The position numbers and the translations under genes are program-made. Positions 55,617 through 64,000 of a DNA stretch of 64,000 bases are shown here, one piece after another. The stretch comes from Hericium rajendrae (Eukaryota; Basidiomycota; Agaricomycetes; Russulales; Hericiaceae), in assembly GCA_033439255.1 (NCBI GenBank), contig CM065878.1, forward strand, positions 1,302,001 through 1,366,000, read 5' to 3'. Position 1 is the stretch's first letter. Every line of letters begins with the position of its first letter. The notes under the pieces are model-generated. The model was not told the DNA's origin. It saw only the letters and a list, made by a program, of their open reading frames with translations, and did no database searches.

Positions 55617-58172
55617 TCACGCCACACTGTCCAGCTCCACCAACCACACCGCCGCAAGCCATGCCAGGACGATCTCGACGCGCGGACCGTGCAGTGGAAT
55701 ATTGATCGGCGTGGCCTTCTTCTTGCCCCCTACCGCCCGCTCCGCAGCCCGCTCGCGCTGGCGCGCCGCGACGGGCGCGAGCAGGATGCGCGCACAGTCG
55801 AGCGACTCGATCAGGTCGAAGCCCGGCGGGCCCGTGCACGGCGTCTCGCGGCCCGAAGGAGCGTTCGAGCTCGACGCACCCGACGTCGACGGTGCGAGCG
55901 GGTCGCTTGGACGACGGGGACTGGGAGACGGGGACGGCGGCGACGCAGGCGGCGCCTCGATGGCGAGCTTCCCGTTCGAGGAACGCGCGAGCGAATGCGG
56001 CTCGATGCCCACGGCCCACCCGCTCGCGAGGCGCTCCAGGATCTCGACAAACTCGGCTTGTGACATCGAGCGCGGCGGGAGGAAGACGGGGTAGCCCTCG
56101 AGGCCATCGACGAGGCTTGCGGTGCGCACGAAGCTCTGAAGGAGCGCGGGGAAGTCGCCGAGCATGAGCTGGCAGATGAGGATCGAGAAGTGCGACTCGA
56201 CGAGCAGCGGGTGGTATGTCGTGAAGAGCGCGGGCGCGTCGGGCGGCGGCGGCGGGGTCGAGTGCGAGCCGGGGCGGAGGGCCTCGGAGAGGAGGAACGC
56301 GTACTTGGCGCGCTCGGCGATGTCCTCGGGGTGCGTGGATGGGGGCGATTCGAGTGAATCAAAGTGGGCGAGGAAACGCTCGTGATCGCGTATGCTTTTC
56401 TTCAGCAGAGCAGTGACCTGCTCGCGGAACGACTCCTCTGCCAGCTGCGCGCGGTACGCGAGCAGTTTGCCCCGTCCTTGCTTCCCAAGGGCCCGTCAGG
56501 ATTCCCAATCTCGATGCCGCCGTAGCGTCCATTCTCGACGTAGCATAGCCGCAGCTCTGCGCCATCGTTTGAGGTTGTCTTCCGCACGCCCTCGAGCTTA
56601 AGGATCGCTTCTTCGACCAAGAAGACGGCGTGTTGCAAGATACGCAGCGCCCCGAAGGAAGAGCAGTTGCGGCTCGATGGGCTCTGGTGCATCAGGCAAT
56701 ACAGACGGATGCACAGGCAATGCCTCCGAGTCCCCACCTTCGCCGCCGCCCTCTGCAGCGGCGCTGGTGCCACTAGGCGGAGCTTGGCCGTTCGACTTCT
56801 TTGAGCCCCTTTTTCTTCTTGTTTCCCCTGGTGTTCTGAGATGGCAGGGTGCTGGTCCGATGCAGCGTACGCGCTTTGCGGGCCGCTCGGGCTTCTCTCA
56901 GACCGTGGGTGAAGTCTTTCACGGCGAGGGTGTACTCATCGCGGAACGTGTGGACAATGCCGCGGGTGCGGAAGAGCTCGAGACGTTGTGGGTGGATTGC
57001 AATCAGCTCGTCAAGGACATCGTTGTCGTGGACTCTGCAAGTTGTCTGAAGAACGCTGTGAGATGATGATCGGAGAACGGTTACGCTCGAACGGACCTTG
57101 AAGGTATCTTTTCGTGGAAGAAATGCACATATTTCGCGTCAGTGTCATTTGGATCTAGGATCTGCCTTGAACGAGAAAGGGTGAAAACCATGTCAAGATT
57201 GCGTACCAACTTTGAGCACACGCTCAGCAATATCATCAAACACGCTTCCGCCCTGCATGACCATCACGCTCGAAGCAATCTCATCTGCTCGGTACGCTGC
57301 CGCCAGTTTTTGAACGGCGAGCGCGCGTAGCCGATGGATTCGCATAGCCGACATGGCGACGTTTCTCCCTCCGCTATTGTCGCCTAACGGATTCAGTCCG
57401 AGTGACTGGGCTATCGCCCATGGACTATTGTTCATGCCAGGTGAACTCGGGCTCCGTATTGATCCAAGAGCAGCAGCGGACAGCCCTGAGGATGCGCGCA
57501 CAGATAGCTCTGCGGCCTCGTCTATGAGCCTCCGGATGGTCGTCACAGATCGAAACACGCCGGGGTCGATCGGCGGAGGTGTAGCTTTGCCTGGTGGGGG
57601 TGCAGGGAGTGCTTGGTGGGATGGTATGGATGCAAACGTGCTGTGCGGAGAGTCTGGAGGAGAATGGTCGCCCAGGCCAGCGAACCCACGATCGCGCTTC
57701 CTTGGAAATGAAGAGTTTGAAGGGGATGGCATGGGTATGGGGGGCATGCGCGACTCCGGTGCCTGTAGTGTCGCGGGATCGAGGTTGAGGACAAGCAAAG
57801 ATTCGAGGAGTTCTATAGGAAGCTGAAGCCACGGTCCCTATTTGATGGTATGTCAACGGAAAGCAAAGAACGGAAGGACTACGAACGCACATGATACGAG
57901 CTGATATACCTCCAGTGCTTATTCCTGCTGATACACAGTATAGGACGCGAATCCTCCTCATCTGCGACAGATTCCTTCGCGTCTATCGTGTCTTTGCTCT
58001 TGGCAGACTTTTTGGACTTCTTCTTCTTCTTTTTCTTCGTGACTGGGGTCATCGGTACGTCGGTCTCTATCAGAGTTAGCGAAGTCGAGGCAGACGATAA
58101 AGACGGGGACGGTGTTGGCATCGTAGTAATGTTTAACTGAGTCGTGATCCGCTCCGGAGCGAGATCTCCCAT
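55617..58172 (-). CDS. Conserved-looking fungal protein of unknown function, Lys-rich N-terminus
   Basis: The start at 58172 gives MGDLAPERITTQ. A lysine run (KKKKKKKSKKSAKSK) and an acidic stretch precede DSRPILCISRNKHWRYISSYH. Splicing (57837-57886) joins this to GPWLQLPIELLESLLVLNLD. Later come a Pro/Ser linker, a helical repeat-like region (RIHRLRALAVQKLAAAYRADE), VLKVDPNDTDAKYVHFF, ILQHAVFLVEEAILKLEG, and a C-terminal helical domain ending VWLVELDSVA. It may be a helical-repeat scaffold. I do not recognise the family. The frame breaks at about 56489-56491, where GGGCCCTTGG needs one more C to continue LGKQGRGKLLAYRAQL. No intron fits, so this is likely an indel. Confidence 0.75.
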
Positions 58173-58771
58173 GTCGAGAGTGTTGATGAGGGACGAAAAG
58201 CACCAAAAAGCAAAATGTCAAGACCGTGCCAGCATCGGCAAGTTTCAAATTTCCAAAGGGGATAACGATCCCTTCTGCGTCAAACCCGACAATTGGATCA
58301 ATCATGCCACGTAGTTCAGCAAGATATTGTACTTACCGAGTTCATGCAGCTCTTTATAAAGAGCTACACTTCGTGAAAGATCTGGCGTAGCAGAGCGTAA
58401 GGATCTGTAAAGACGGTGATTGCCTTTCGACGCGCTTGGCTAACATCACTCTAGATCGGCTGAACAGATCTGACCGGCCCTAAACAGAGGCTACAAAAAT
58501 CCGTAGTCCCATACAGCTTACCTTTATAACTGGTCTTCACAAGATCTCGATGCACATGCTTAACAGACTCGTAACAGAGCGCGTTGCGATCGCTCCTCTA
58601 TTATTGACCAACTACTGACCCATGATCCTCTCCAGAACAACACGTCGACAGAAGACTCCGAGAAGAGTATGAGAGTAGATTGCCTATCCTGTGCTTCGGA
58701 GCATCCTCCTAAAGCAGAGAGACCAGGTGAACTGCTTGCCCTACATCCACCTTGTGCCCCCCATTTTCACC
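58173..58771. promoter_or_regulatory. Divergent promoter with palindrome and 22-bp element
   Basis: 600 bp between the unknown gene (-) and dioxygenase 2 (+). It holds a perfect 18-bp palindrome, AGCTCTTTATAAAGAGCT (58347-58364), whose centre is TATA-like. It also holds a 22-bp element (58465-58486; core AGATCTGACCGGCCCTAA) found inverted at 62406-62427. Confidence 0.6.
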
Positions 58772-60277
58772 ATGGTCATTGAAGTCGTTCCCTTACCGCT
58801 GCCTCCGTCTGCTGACCCGACGAAGCTCGCCGGCTTTGGTGTAGAAGTGAAAGGCGTGAAGGTGGCCAATTTGACTGACGAGGAGTTAGGACAGATCCAA
58901 GAATTGCTGTATAAGGTGAGCTGGCGTGCATATGCTTATTCGTTCACCTTGACTGAGGCTGTTTTTAGCACGATGTTTTACTGTTTCGGAATTGCGATTT
59001 GTCGCCTGAACAGCAGTACGCTCTGGTCAAGGTAGGTGCCAGCCTATTCTGTCCTCGATCTGTGCATCTGTGCTTGGAGCATGTCAGAAAACCCGTGCTC
59101 CGTCCACGGAACCTTTTTAACGTAGTCGAGTTGCTCCATGGAGTCGAAGCGCATGTTTTCGTGTCCTTGATGCTCTCAGCAGCCGCTTATTCTGTCCAGG
59201 CATTTGACCCTAGGACCGAGCACTACGGACACGGAAACAACAAAATCGAGAAAAACTCAATCCTCAATCCTCTCCTGACAACCATCCCCGGCGTCCCACA
59301 AGTGCAGCTCATCGGCAATGGTACGATATACAATTATGAAGGCATCGTCGAAGCCCAGCTGAAACATCCGAGTCACAAAACATTTCACAAGACACATGTG
59401 AGTGCCGAGGACGAGGCCGCCGGTGTGACGCGCTTCAACCGCTGGCACATGGACGCAGCACTTTACGAGCTGTCTCCGCCGAAAGTGACGGCGCTCTATG
59501 CGCTCCGGGTTCCGCAAGGTCCGTCGCAGGTGTGCAGGTACGACGATGGCACCGGCGATGAACTCCAAGTCCCGCCTGCCGCGACGGCGTTCGTGTCGGG
59601 CAAGACGATGTTCGAGGTCTTGCCGCCAGAGCTGAAGAGCGTGGCGGTGAGAACGAAGGTGCGCTATGCGCCGCATCCGTTCGTGTGGATGTCGACCGCC
59701 CGCGCCATGCCGACGGGTCTTGGGCTCGAGAGCGATGGGCTTGAGATGCCGTACGAGAAGCTCCCCGTTGGGAGGAGGCATCTGTCAAGACGTATCCTGT
59801 CGTGCGCTCCTTCCTTTCACGTCGTGATCCTGGATCCTGAGACTCATTTAGCTCTGGAAAAATCCCGTGACCCAGGCGCTTCACCTGCAGACGCACGCCT
59901 GCGCTGCATCGGAGCTTATTATCTCTCCGCTTCCGCGAGACTCCCCGAGAACAGGAGCACTGTATCCCGACGGCACGCACATAAAGGACTTGAAGACCGT
60001 GCGCGACCTTCTATACAAGTTGCAGCGGCCGGGTATTGCTCCCAGCGTATGCTCTTCACTCCTGATCCGAAAGTGATTGATCACATCCATCTCCCAGCTC
60101 GTATACCCGCACGACTGGCGAGAAAAGGACCTCGTCGTGTTCCACAATCGCGGCGTTATGCATTCGGTCACTGGCGCGCTCACACCAGACCAGGTGCGCG
60201 TGTACCATCAATGCAATTTAGCTGCGTCGGATGAACCCATTGGGCCGAATGATGCTGATATCAAGGAATGGGCATGA
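58772..60277 (+). CDS. TauD/TfdA-type alpha-ketoglutarate-dependent dioxygenase, copy 2
   Basis: The start at 58772 gives MVIEVVPLPLPPSADPTKL, parallel to copy 1. Conserved blocks: LLYKHDVLLFRNCDL, FDPRTEHYGHGNNKIEK, the HxD ligands in WHMDAALYEL, TAFVSGKTMF, LWKNPVTQALHLQTH, the distal His in VVFHNRGVMHSV, and the ending IKEWA. About four introns match those of copy 1, plus one of about 165 nt (59033-59197). Substrate unknown. One frame break at 59766-59771: GTTGG should carry one more base to give VWEEASVKTYPV as in the paralogue. Lower GC than copy 1, so the pair has been under different base-composition pressure or differs in age. Divergent from the unknown gene at 55.6-58.2 kb. Confidence 0.88.
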
Positions 60278-60640
60278 GCCGCTTGAGAAATGCCCTGTTT
60301 CTAGTTTTTTAATGCAGTACATTAGAGGTTCTCGATGACACTTGCAGCCGCTTTTCTTGATATAGGTGCAGAAATTTTGAAGCGTCGACTAAGCGTGAAG
60401 ACCGACTGCTCACGTTGGGTTTGAAAACAGAAGTGAATACTTGAGGGGTGCTTCAGAATTTAGATCATTTCTGTCTATCAAGCCGAATGGCATCCTTAGT
60501 CCCTCATGCGCGTCACAGAAATAATGAAAATCACTTCGTGATTCAAAATGAAGATGCCCCAACCATGGATATACTATAACATGCATGCTATGAATCAACA
60601 AATGCCCGAATCCCAGCGGTCTAGAATGCAAAAGAAACAC
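60278..60640. other. Intergenic region between convergent genes
   Basis: 3' flanks of dioxygenase 2 and the RS-rich gene. Nothing recognised. Confidence 0.4.
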
Positions 60641-62233
60641 CTAAAACCCCTCCTTCCCCATATCCCACTCCCGCACCGACCCCCGTTTCTTATACTGAAT
60701 ATCCATCATGCTCGGGCCCTCATCCACCCGCACCGCCCTCTCCTTTTCCTTCTTGCCCTTCCGCCCTTTGTCCTTGTCCACGAGCCCGAGCCGCTCGAGC
60801 CGCTTCTGCTCCGCACGGTCCTCACGCCGCTGCCGGATGATCTCGAGCATCGCCTCCCAGCCCTCGAACTCGGCGTTGTTGATGAGCCCCGTGGCGGGGA
60901 CCGTGGGCGCGCTGAGCGGCGTCACGTCGAGACGCGGGTCGTATGTCGGGTGGAAGTATTTGTCCATTTTGGATGGGAGGTCCGGATGGGAGGCGAGTTC
61001 GGGGGAATGTGGAGGTGACGGTGAACGATACCGTGGGAGCGGAGAGGGGGAGGGGCGGTGCGGTGATCGCGAGCGTGAGCGCACGCGGGAGTGGGGAGGG
61101 ATGTTGGTGCGGTGCGGGAGGATGAAGACCCGAAGCTGGGAGATGCGAGGCGGGATATCGCGGCTGGCGCCGGGGGACCTGGAGTTATGGAGCGTGAACG
61201 TGAACGGGACATGCTCTCGCGCTGGGGACGTGTAGAGGGTTCGTCAGTGTCTCTGGCCCTTGCTTTGCCCTTGAGCTTGCGACGCAGCTCCGCCTCGCGC
61301 TCAGCTGCGTCGCCAATGGTGCTGGGTTCTCTAGAAGTGCTTGCCTTTGCATGTCGATCGCTGATGGACGTGACTGAGCGGGATCTGTGCCGACGAGACC
61401 GTTTCGAGGAACGATACGACGGTGAGGTACTGCGGCGGGAGTGACGATGGTGTCTATGTACGTACGAGTCGGTGTCTGACGAAGGGCCACGCAGTTTCTT
61501 GTCTCTGGAACGAGGGCGGTCCCGGTCGTATGAAGGAGATCTTGAACGGCGGCGTTTTGATGATTTCGTCGGTCATCGTCTCGGTGCGACCGTCTCTCCC
61601 TCGAGCGCGAACGGCGTCGATGCCTTCTCGCCCGCTCGTCGTCATTATCCTTCTCCGGTATCTCCTTCCTTCGACTCCTGCGGGTTCTTCGGTCCTCATC
61701 ATCGCCCGAGCCTCGTCTTTCCCAGCTCCTGTCCCTCCTCTTTCTGCTCTCTGGTTCCCAACTCTCTTCCTTCTTCTGTCGGAGTGCACCGCCCATTAGC
61801 CGTCTCATCCGCGCTGCGCCGGTCGCCTCTTCTGCCCTTGCCCTGCGCTCCTTCCTCTCCTCCTCTTCCTTTTGCATACGTATCTCCATAGCTGAAAGCG
61901 CCTGCTCGCGCAGGATGGCCTTATTATGGTCATCCGTGCTCCGTATGATGGAAGAAAGGAAGCGCTTGTTCGTTTAGGAGCATTACTGTCTTGCCTACAT
62001 TTATATAGTCAGTCTCAGCAACAAAATACAGAAAAAGGACACATTGACGTACTGGGGTAAGAACGCACGAATGCCCTCTTTGCCGTATCGCTCCGCCTTC
62101 TGCTTCGCTTCCTTGAGGATGAGTTGCGCTACGTGGCGGTCGAGGTCGTCGTCGGTTATCGTCCCAGATACAGCGCCCCCATCTGGGCGCGGACGAGCCC
62201 CGAGACGACAGAAGAGAGAGACGAACTCTCCAT
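60641..62233 (-). CDS. RS-rich nuclear protein, probable pre-mRNA-processing type
   Basis: The start at 62233 gives MESSSLSSVVSGLVRAQMG. Then ITDDDLDRHVAQLILKEAK and AERYGKEGIRAFLP, an intron (about 61990-62050), SSIIRSTDDHNKAILREQ, an Arg/Glu coiled region (KEEEERKERRARAEEATG), and long RS and RD dipeptide stretches. The C-terminus is more ordered: DKYFHPTYDPRLDVTPLS, then AEFEGWEAMLEIIRQRRED and KRGSVREWDMGKEGF. This looks like an SR-type or spliceosome-associated protein in the nucleus; I cannot name the orthologue. Frame breaks that one-base changes would repair occur at 62176-62180 (C5), 61973-61975, 61564-61566 and near 61.11 kb. Four in one gene could mean decay, but their homopolymer setting favours consensus errors. 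Confidence 0.7.
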
Positions 62234-62531
62234 GTCTATACGGTGCTGCAGTGGTGAGGGTGAGTTGCCATCTATCGTCGTGCGCCACTGGCACCGAGGG
62301 GCCTATTAGTCGGTTGTTGTGGCGGACTTTGAATTTGTACGCGAGTATAGTCGATTGTAGTCATGCTACAACACGAGTGTAGTAGCCTTACAATGGTTTG
62401 TAGATTGTTTAGGGCCGGTCAGATCTGGTACCGATCCGCGGCTCAATCCTGCGTCTCGCTTTGCAAACACCCACCGTCCATCCTCGAGAACAGGGCATCC
62501 GCACATCGGGCCCTGCACTATTTGATCCATC
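62234..62531. promoter_or_regulatory. Divergent promoter of the RS-rich gene and NOG2
   Basis: About 300 bp. It contains alternating TGTAG and CTACA motifs at 62356-62395, two of which form a perfect 5-bp stem with a 5-nt loop (62356-62370). It also has the inverted copy of the 22-bp element (62406-62427), about 105 bp before the NOG2 ATG. Confidence 0.55.
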
Positions 62532-64000
62532 ATGGCACCCACAAAAAAAGTTCCCGTCATCTTCCAAAACCCGCTCTTCGACGTCCACCGTCTCCCTCCA
62601 AAGAGTCAAGGGCGAAAACTTCTACCGCAATGCAAAGGAGGTCAAGCGTCTCAAAATGCTCTCGGGCGGCAAGCCCGTGCGCGACAAAGATGGGAAGATC
62701 ATCCAGGCGGCGTTGTTCCAGAAGGGCGAGGACGAGACGAAGCCGGGGCGTGTGCAGCCTGATCGCAGGTGGTTCGGTGCGTATAGATGTCTCCTGGTCC
62801 GCGGGATTGGGTGCTGATTTTTGCATGCGGTGCAGGAAACACGAGAGTGATTTCTCAGACTGCCCTTGATCAGTTCAGGACGAGTCTGCAGGCCAGGCAG
62901 CATGATCCGTACTCTGTACTCCTACGCAGAAACAAGTTGCCTATGCAACTACTCGACGACGCTGCTAATCCCCATGTTCGAAAGGTAATTTTTTCTCCCA
63001 TTCTATTCATTTCAATGCGGGTTCTCAATAATACCCATTCAATCATCAGCGTTCACACATTGTCGAGACCGAAACTTTCGGCGACACATTTGGCCCCAAA
63101 GCTCAGCGCAAAAAGCCTCGCATCGACGTCGGCACCTTTGAGGAACTTGGCAAGCTCGGTTCCGCCGCATACGACGAGGCGGCAGAAGCAACCATTGCAG
63201 CTGAAATGGCGCAGCACGATCCATCAACGTCGATGTCTACCTCCGTTCACCTGAAAACGCATGCTGATTACATGGAGCCAATCTACGCCAAGGGCACGTC
63301 CAGACGTATCTATGGCGAGTTGTACAAAGTGGTCGATTCGTCGGACGTGGTGCTGCATATTTTAGATGCCCGCGACCCAGTGGGCACGATGTGCCAGAGC
63401 GTGCTGGAGTACATAAAAAAGGAGAAGGCGCACAAGCAGGTTGTGCTCATCATCAACAAGTGTGATTTGGTCCCTAACTGGGTCACTGTAAGTCCCATCC
63501 ACACCATCTGTTCAAGGATCCTGCTGATTATGTTGTTGCGATGTATTTTCAGGCCCGCTACATTCAGCATCTGACCCCGCAATACCCTACCATCGCCTTC
63601 CACGCCTCGCCAAACCACTCGTTCGGCAAGGGCTCGCTCATCCAGCTCCTTCGCCAGTTCTCGCAGCTTCACTCGGACAAAAAGCAGATCTCGGTCGGCT
63701 TCATCGGATACCCCAACGTTGGCAAGAGCAGCGTCATCAATACCCTTAAAAGTGGCAAGGTTTGCCGCGTTGCACCCGTTCCTGGAGAGACAAAGGTACG
63801 CTGTACTTGACATCACACATATTACCTGGGTTTCTCACGGAATGGGACACAGGTCTGGCAATACATCACTTTGACGCGCCGCATCTATCTCATCGACTGT
63901 CCGGGCATCGTGCCCACGTCGGCAAACGACTCGCACACCTCGACCGTCCTCAAGGGCGTCGTGCGTGTCGAGGCGCTCCCGACGCCGTCGGAGCACATTC
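62532..64000 (+). CDS. NOG2: Nucleolar GTP-binding protein 2 (NOG2/NUG2), 3' part beyond window
   Basis: The ATG at 62532 opens MAPTKK. The conserved N-terminus [20 protein letters not shown] follows, then [39 protein letters not shown], and the circularly permuted GTPase: [16 protein letters not shown], the G4 motif [11 protein letters not shown], then after an intron the G1 motif GYPNVGKSS and the G3-type DCPG (from about 63895). The order G4-G1-G3 is diagnostic of the YlqF/YawG family. NOG2 works in late nuclear maturation of the 60S subunit. The A7 run at 62543-62549 puts the ATG one base out of phase with the conserved N-terminus; an A6 run would restore it. The gene is truncated by the window end. 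Confidence 0.92.

Overview
The window is nuclear DNA from a filamentous basidiomycete, most likely a wood- or litter-decaying agaricomycete. Genes are dense, with short introns (about 45-65 nt, some exons of 14-38 nt). The gene set includes a division-2 chitin synthase, a secreted GH5 mannanase with a fungal cellulose-binding module, an expanded-type G-alpha subunit, a DUF5695-type secreted protein and a Ty3/gypsy LTR retrotransposon. Splice sites were inferred by eye from frame continuity and recall of protein families; no search was run.

Layout. 0-9 kb: a U2 snRNA gene (-) with a TATA box; a DUF3140-like nuclear protein (-); a MARVEL-type membrane protein (-); an unrecognised small gene (+); proteasome alpha-5 (-). 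9-17 kb: a long gene-poor stretch, then a divergent G-alpha (+) and a membrane-tailed aldo-keto reductase (+). 17.6-28.3 kb: a DUF5695-type secreted protein (+), interrupted by a 7.5-kb gypsy element with indistinguishable 165-bp LTRs and a CTGG target duplication. 28.8-42 kb: a large disordered protein, endo-mannanase and chitin synthase, all (-). 43-50 kb: a Sec14/CRAL-TRIO protein (+), a TauD-type dioxygenase (-) divergent from centrin (+), and a C2H2 factor (-). 50-54 kb: a 3.6-kb intergenic region, then a second C2H2 factor (+). 54-64 kb: an ER/secretory membrane protein (+), an unknown conserved protein (-), a second TauD-type dioxygenase (+), an RS-rich nuclear protein (-), and NOG2 (+), cut by the window end.

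Best leads. (1) The retrotransposon has a near-textbook -1 ribosomal frameshift signal (GGGAAAT, 6-nt spacer, 7-bp stem) at the gag-pol junction, and its gag frame has no AUG for its first 280 or more codons. (2) The G-alpha has lost both the Ras-G12-equivalent glycine and the catalytic glutamine, and carries a long acidic/serine-rich insert. (3) A 22-bp element recurs in inverted orientation in two divergent promoters. (4) Two dioxygenase paralogues and two C2H2 paralogues each occur twice in 15 kb.

Caution. At least ten otherwise well-conserved genes or exons need a one-base correction, nearly always in a short homopolymer or GC repeat. This points to consensus indel errors in the assembly, so single frameshifts here should not be read as pseudogenes. 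The retrotransposon insertion is a different matter and is well supported by its repeats and target duplication.
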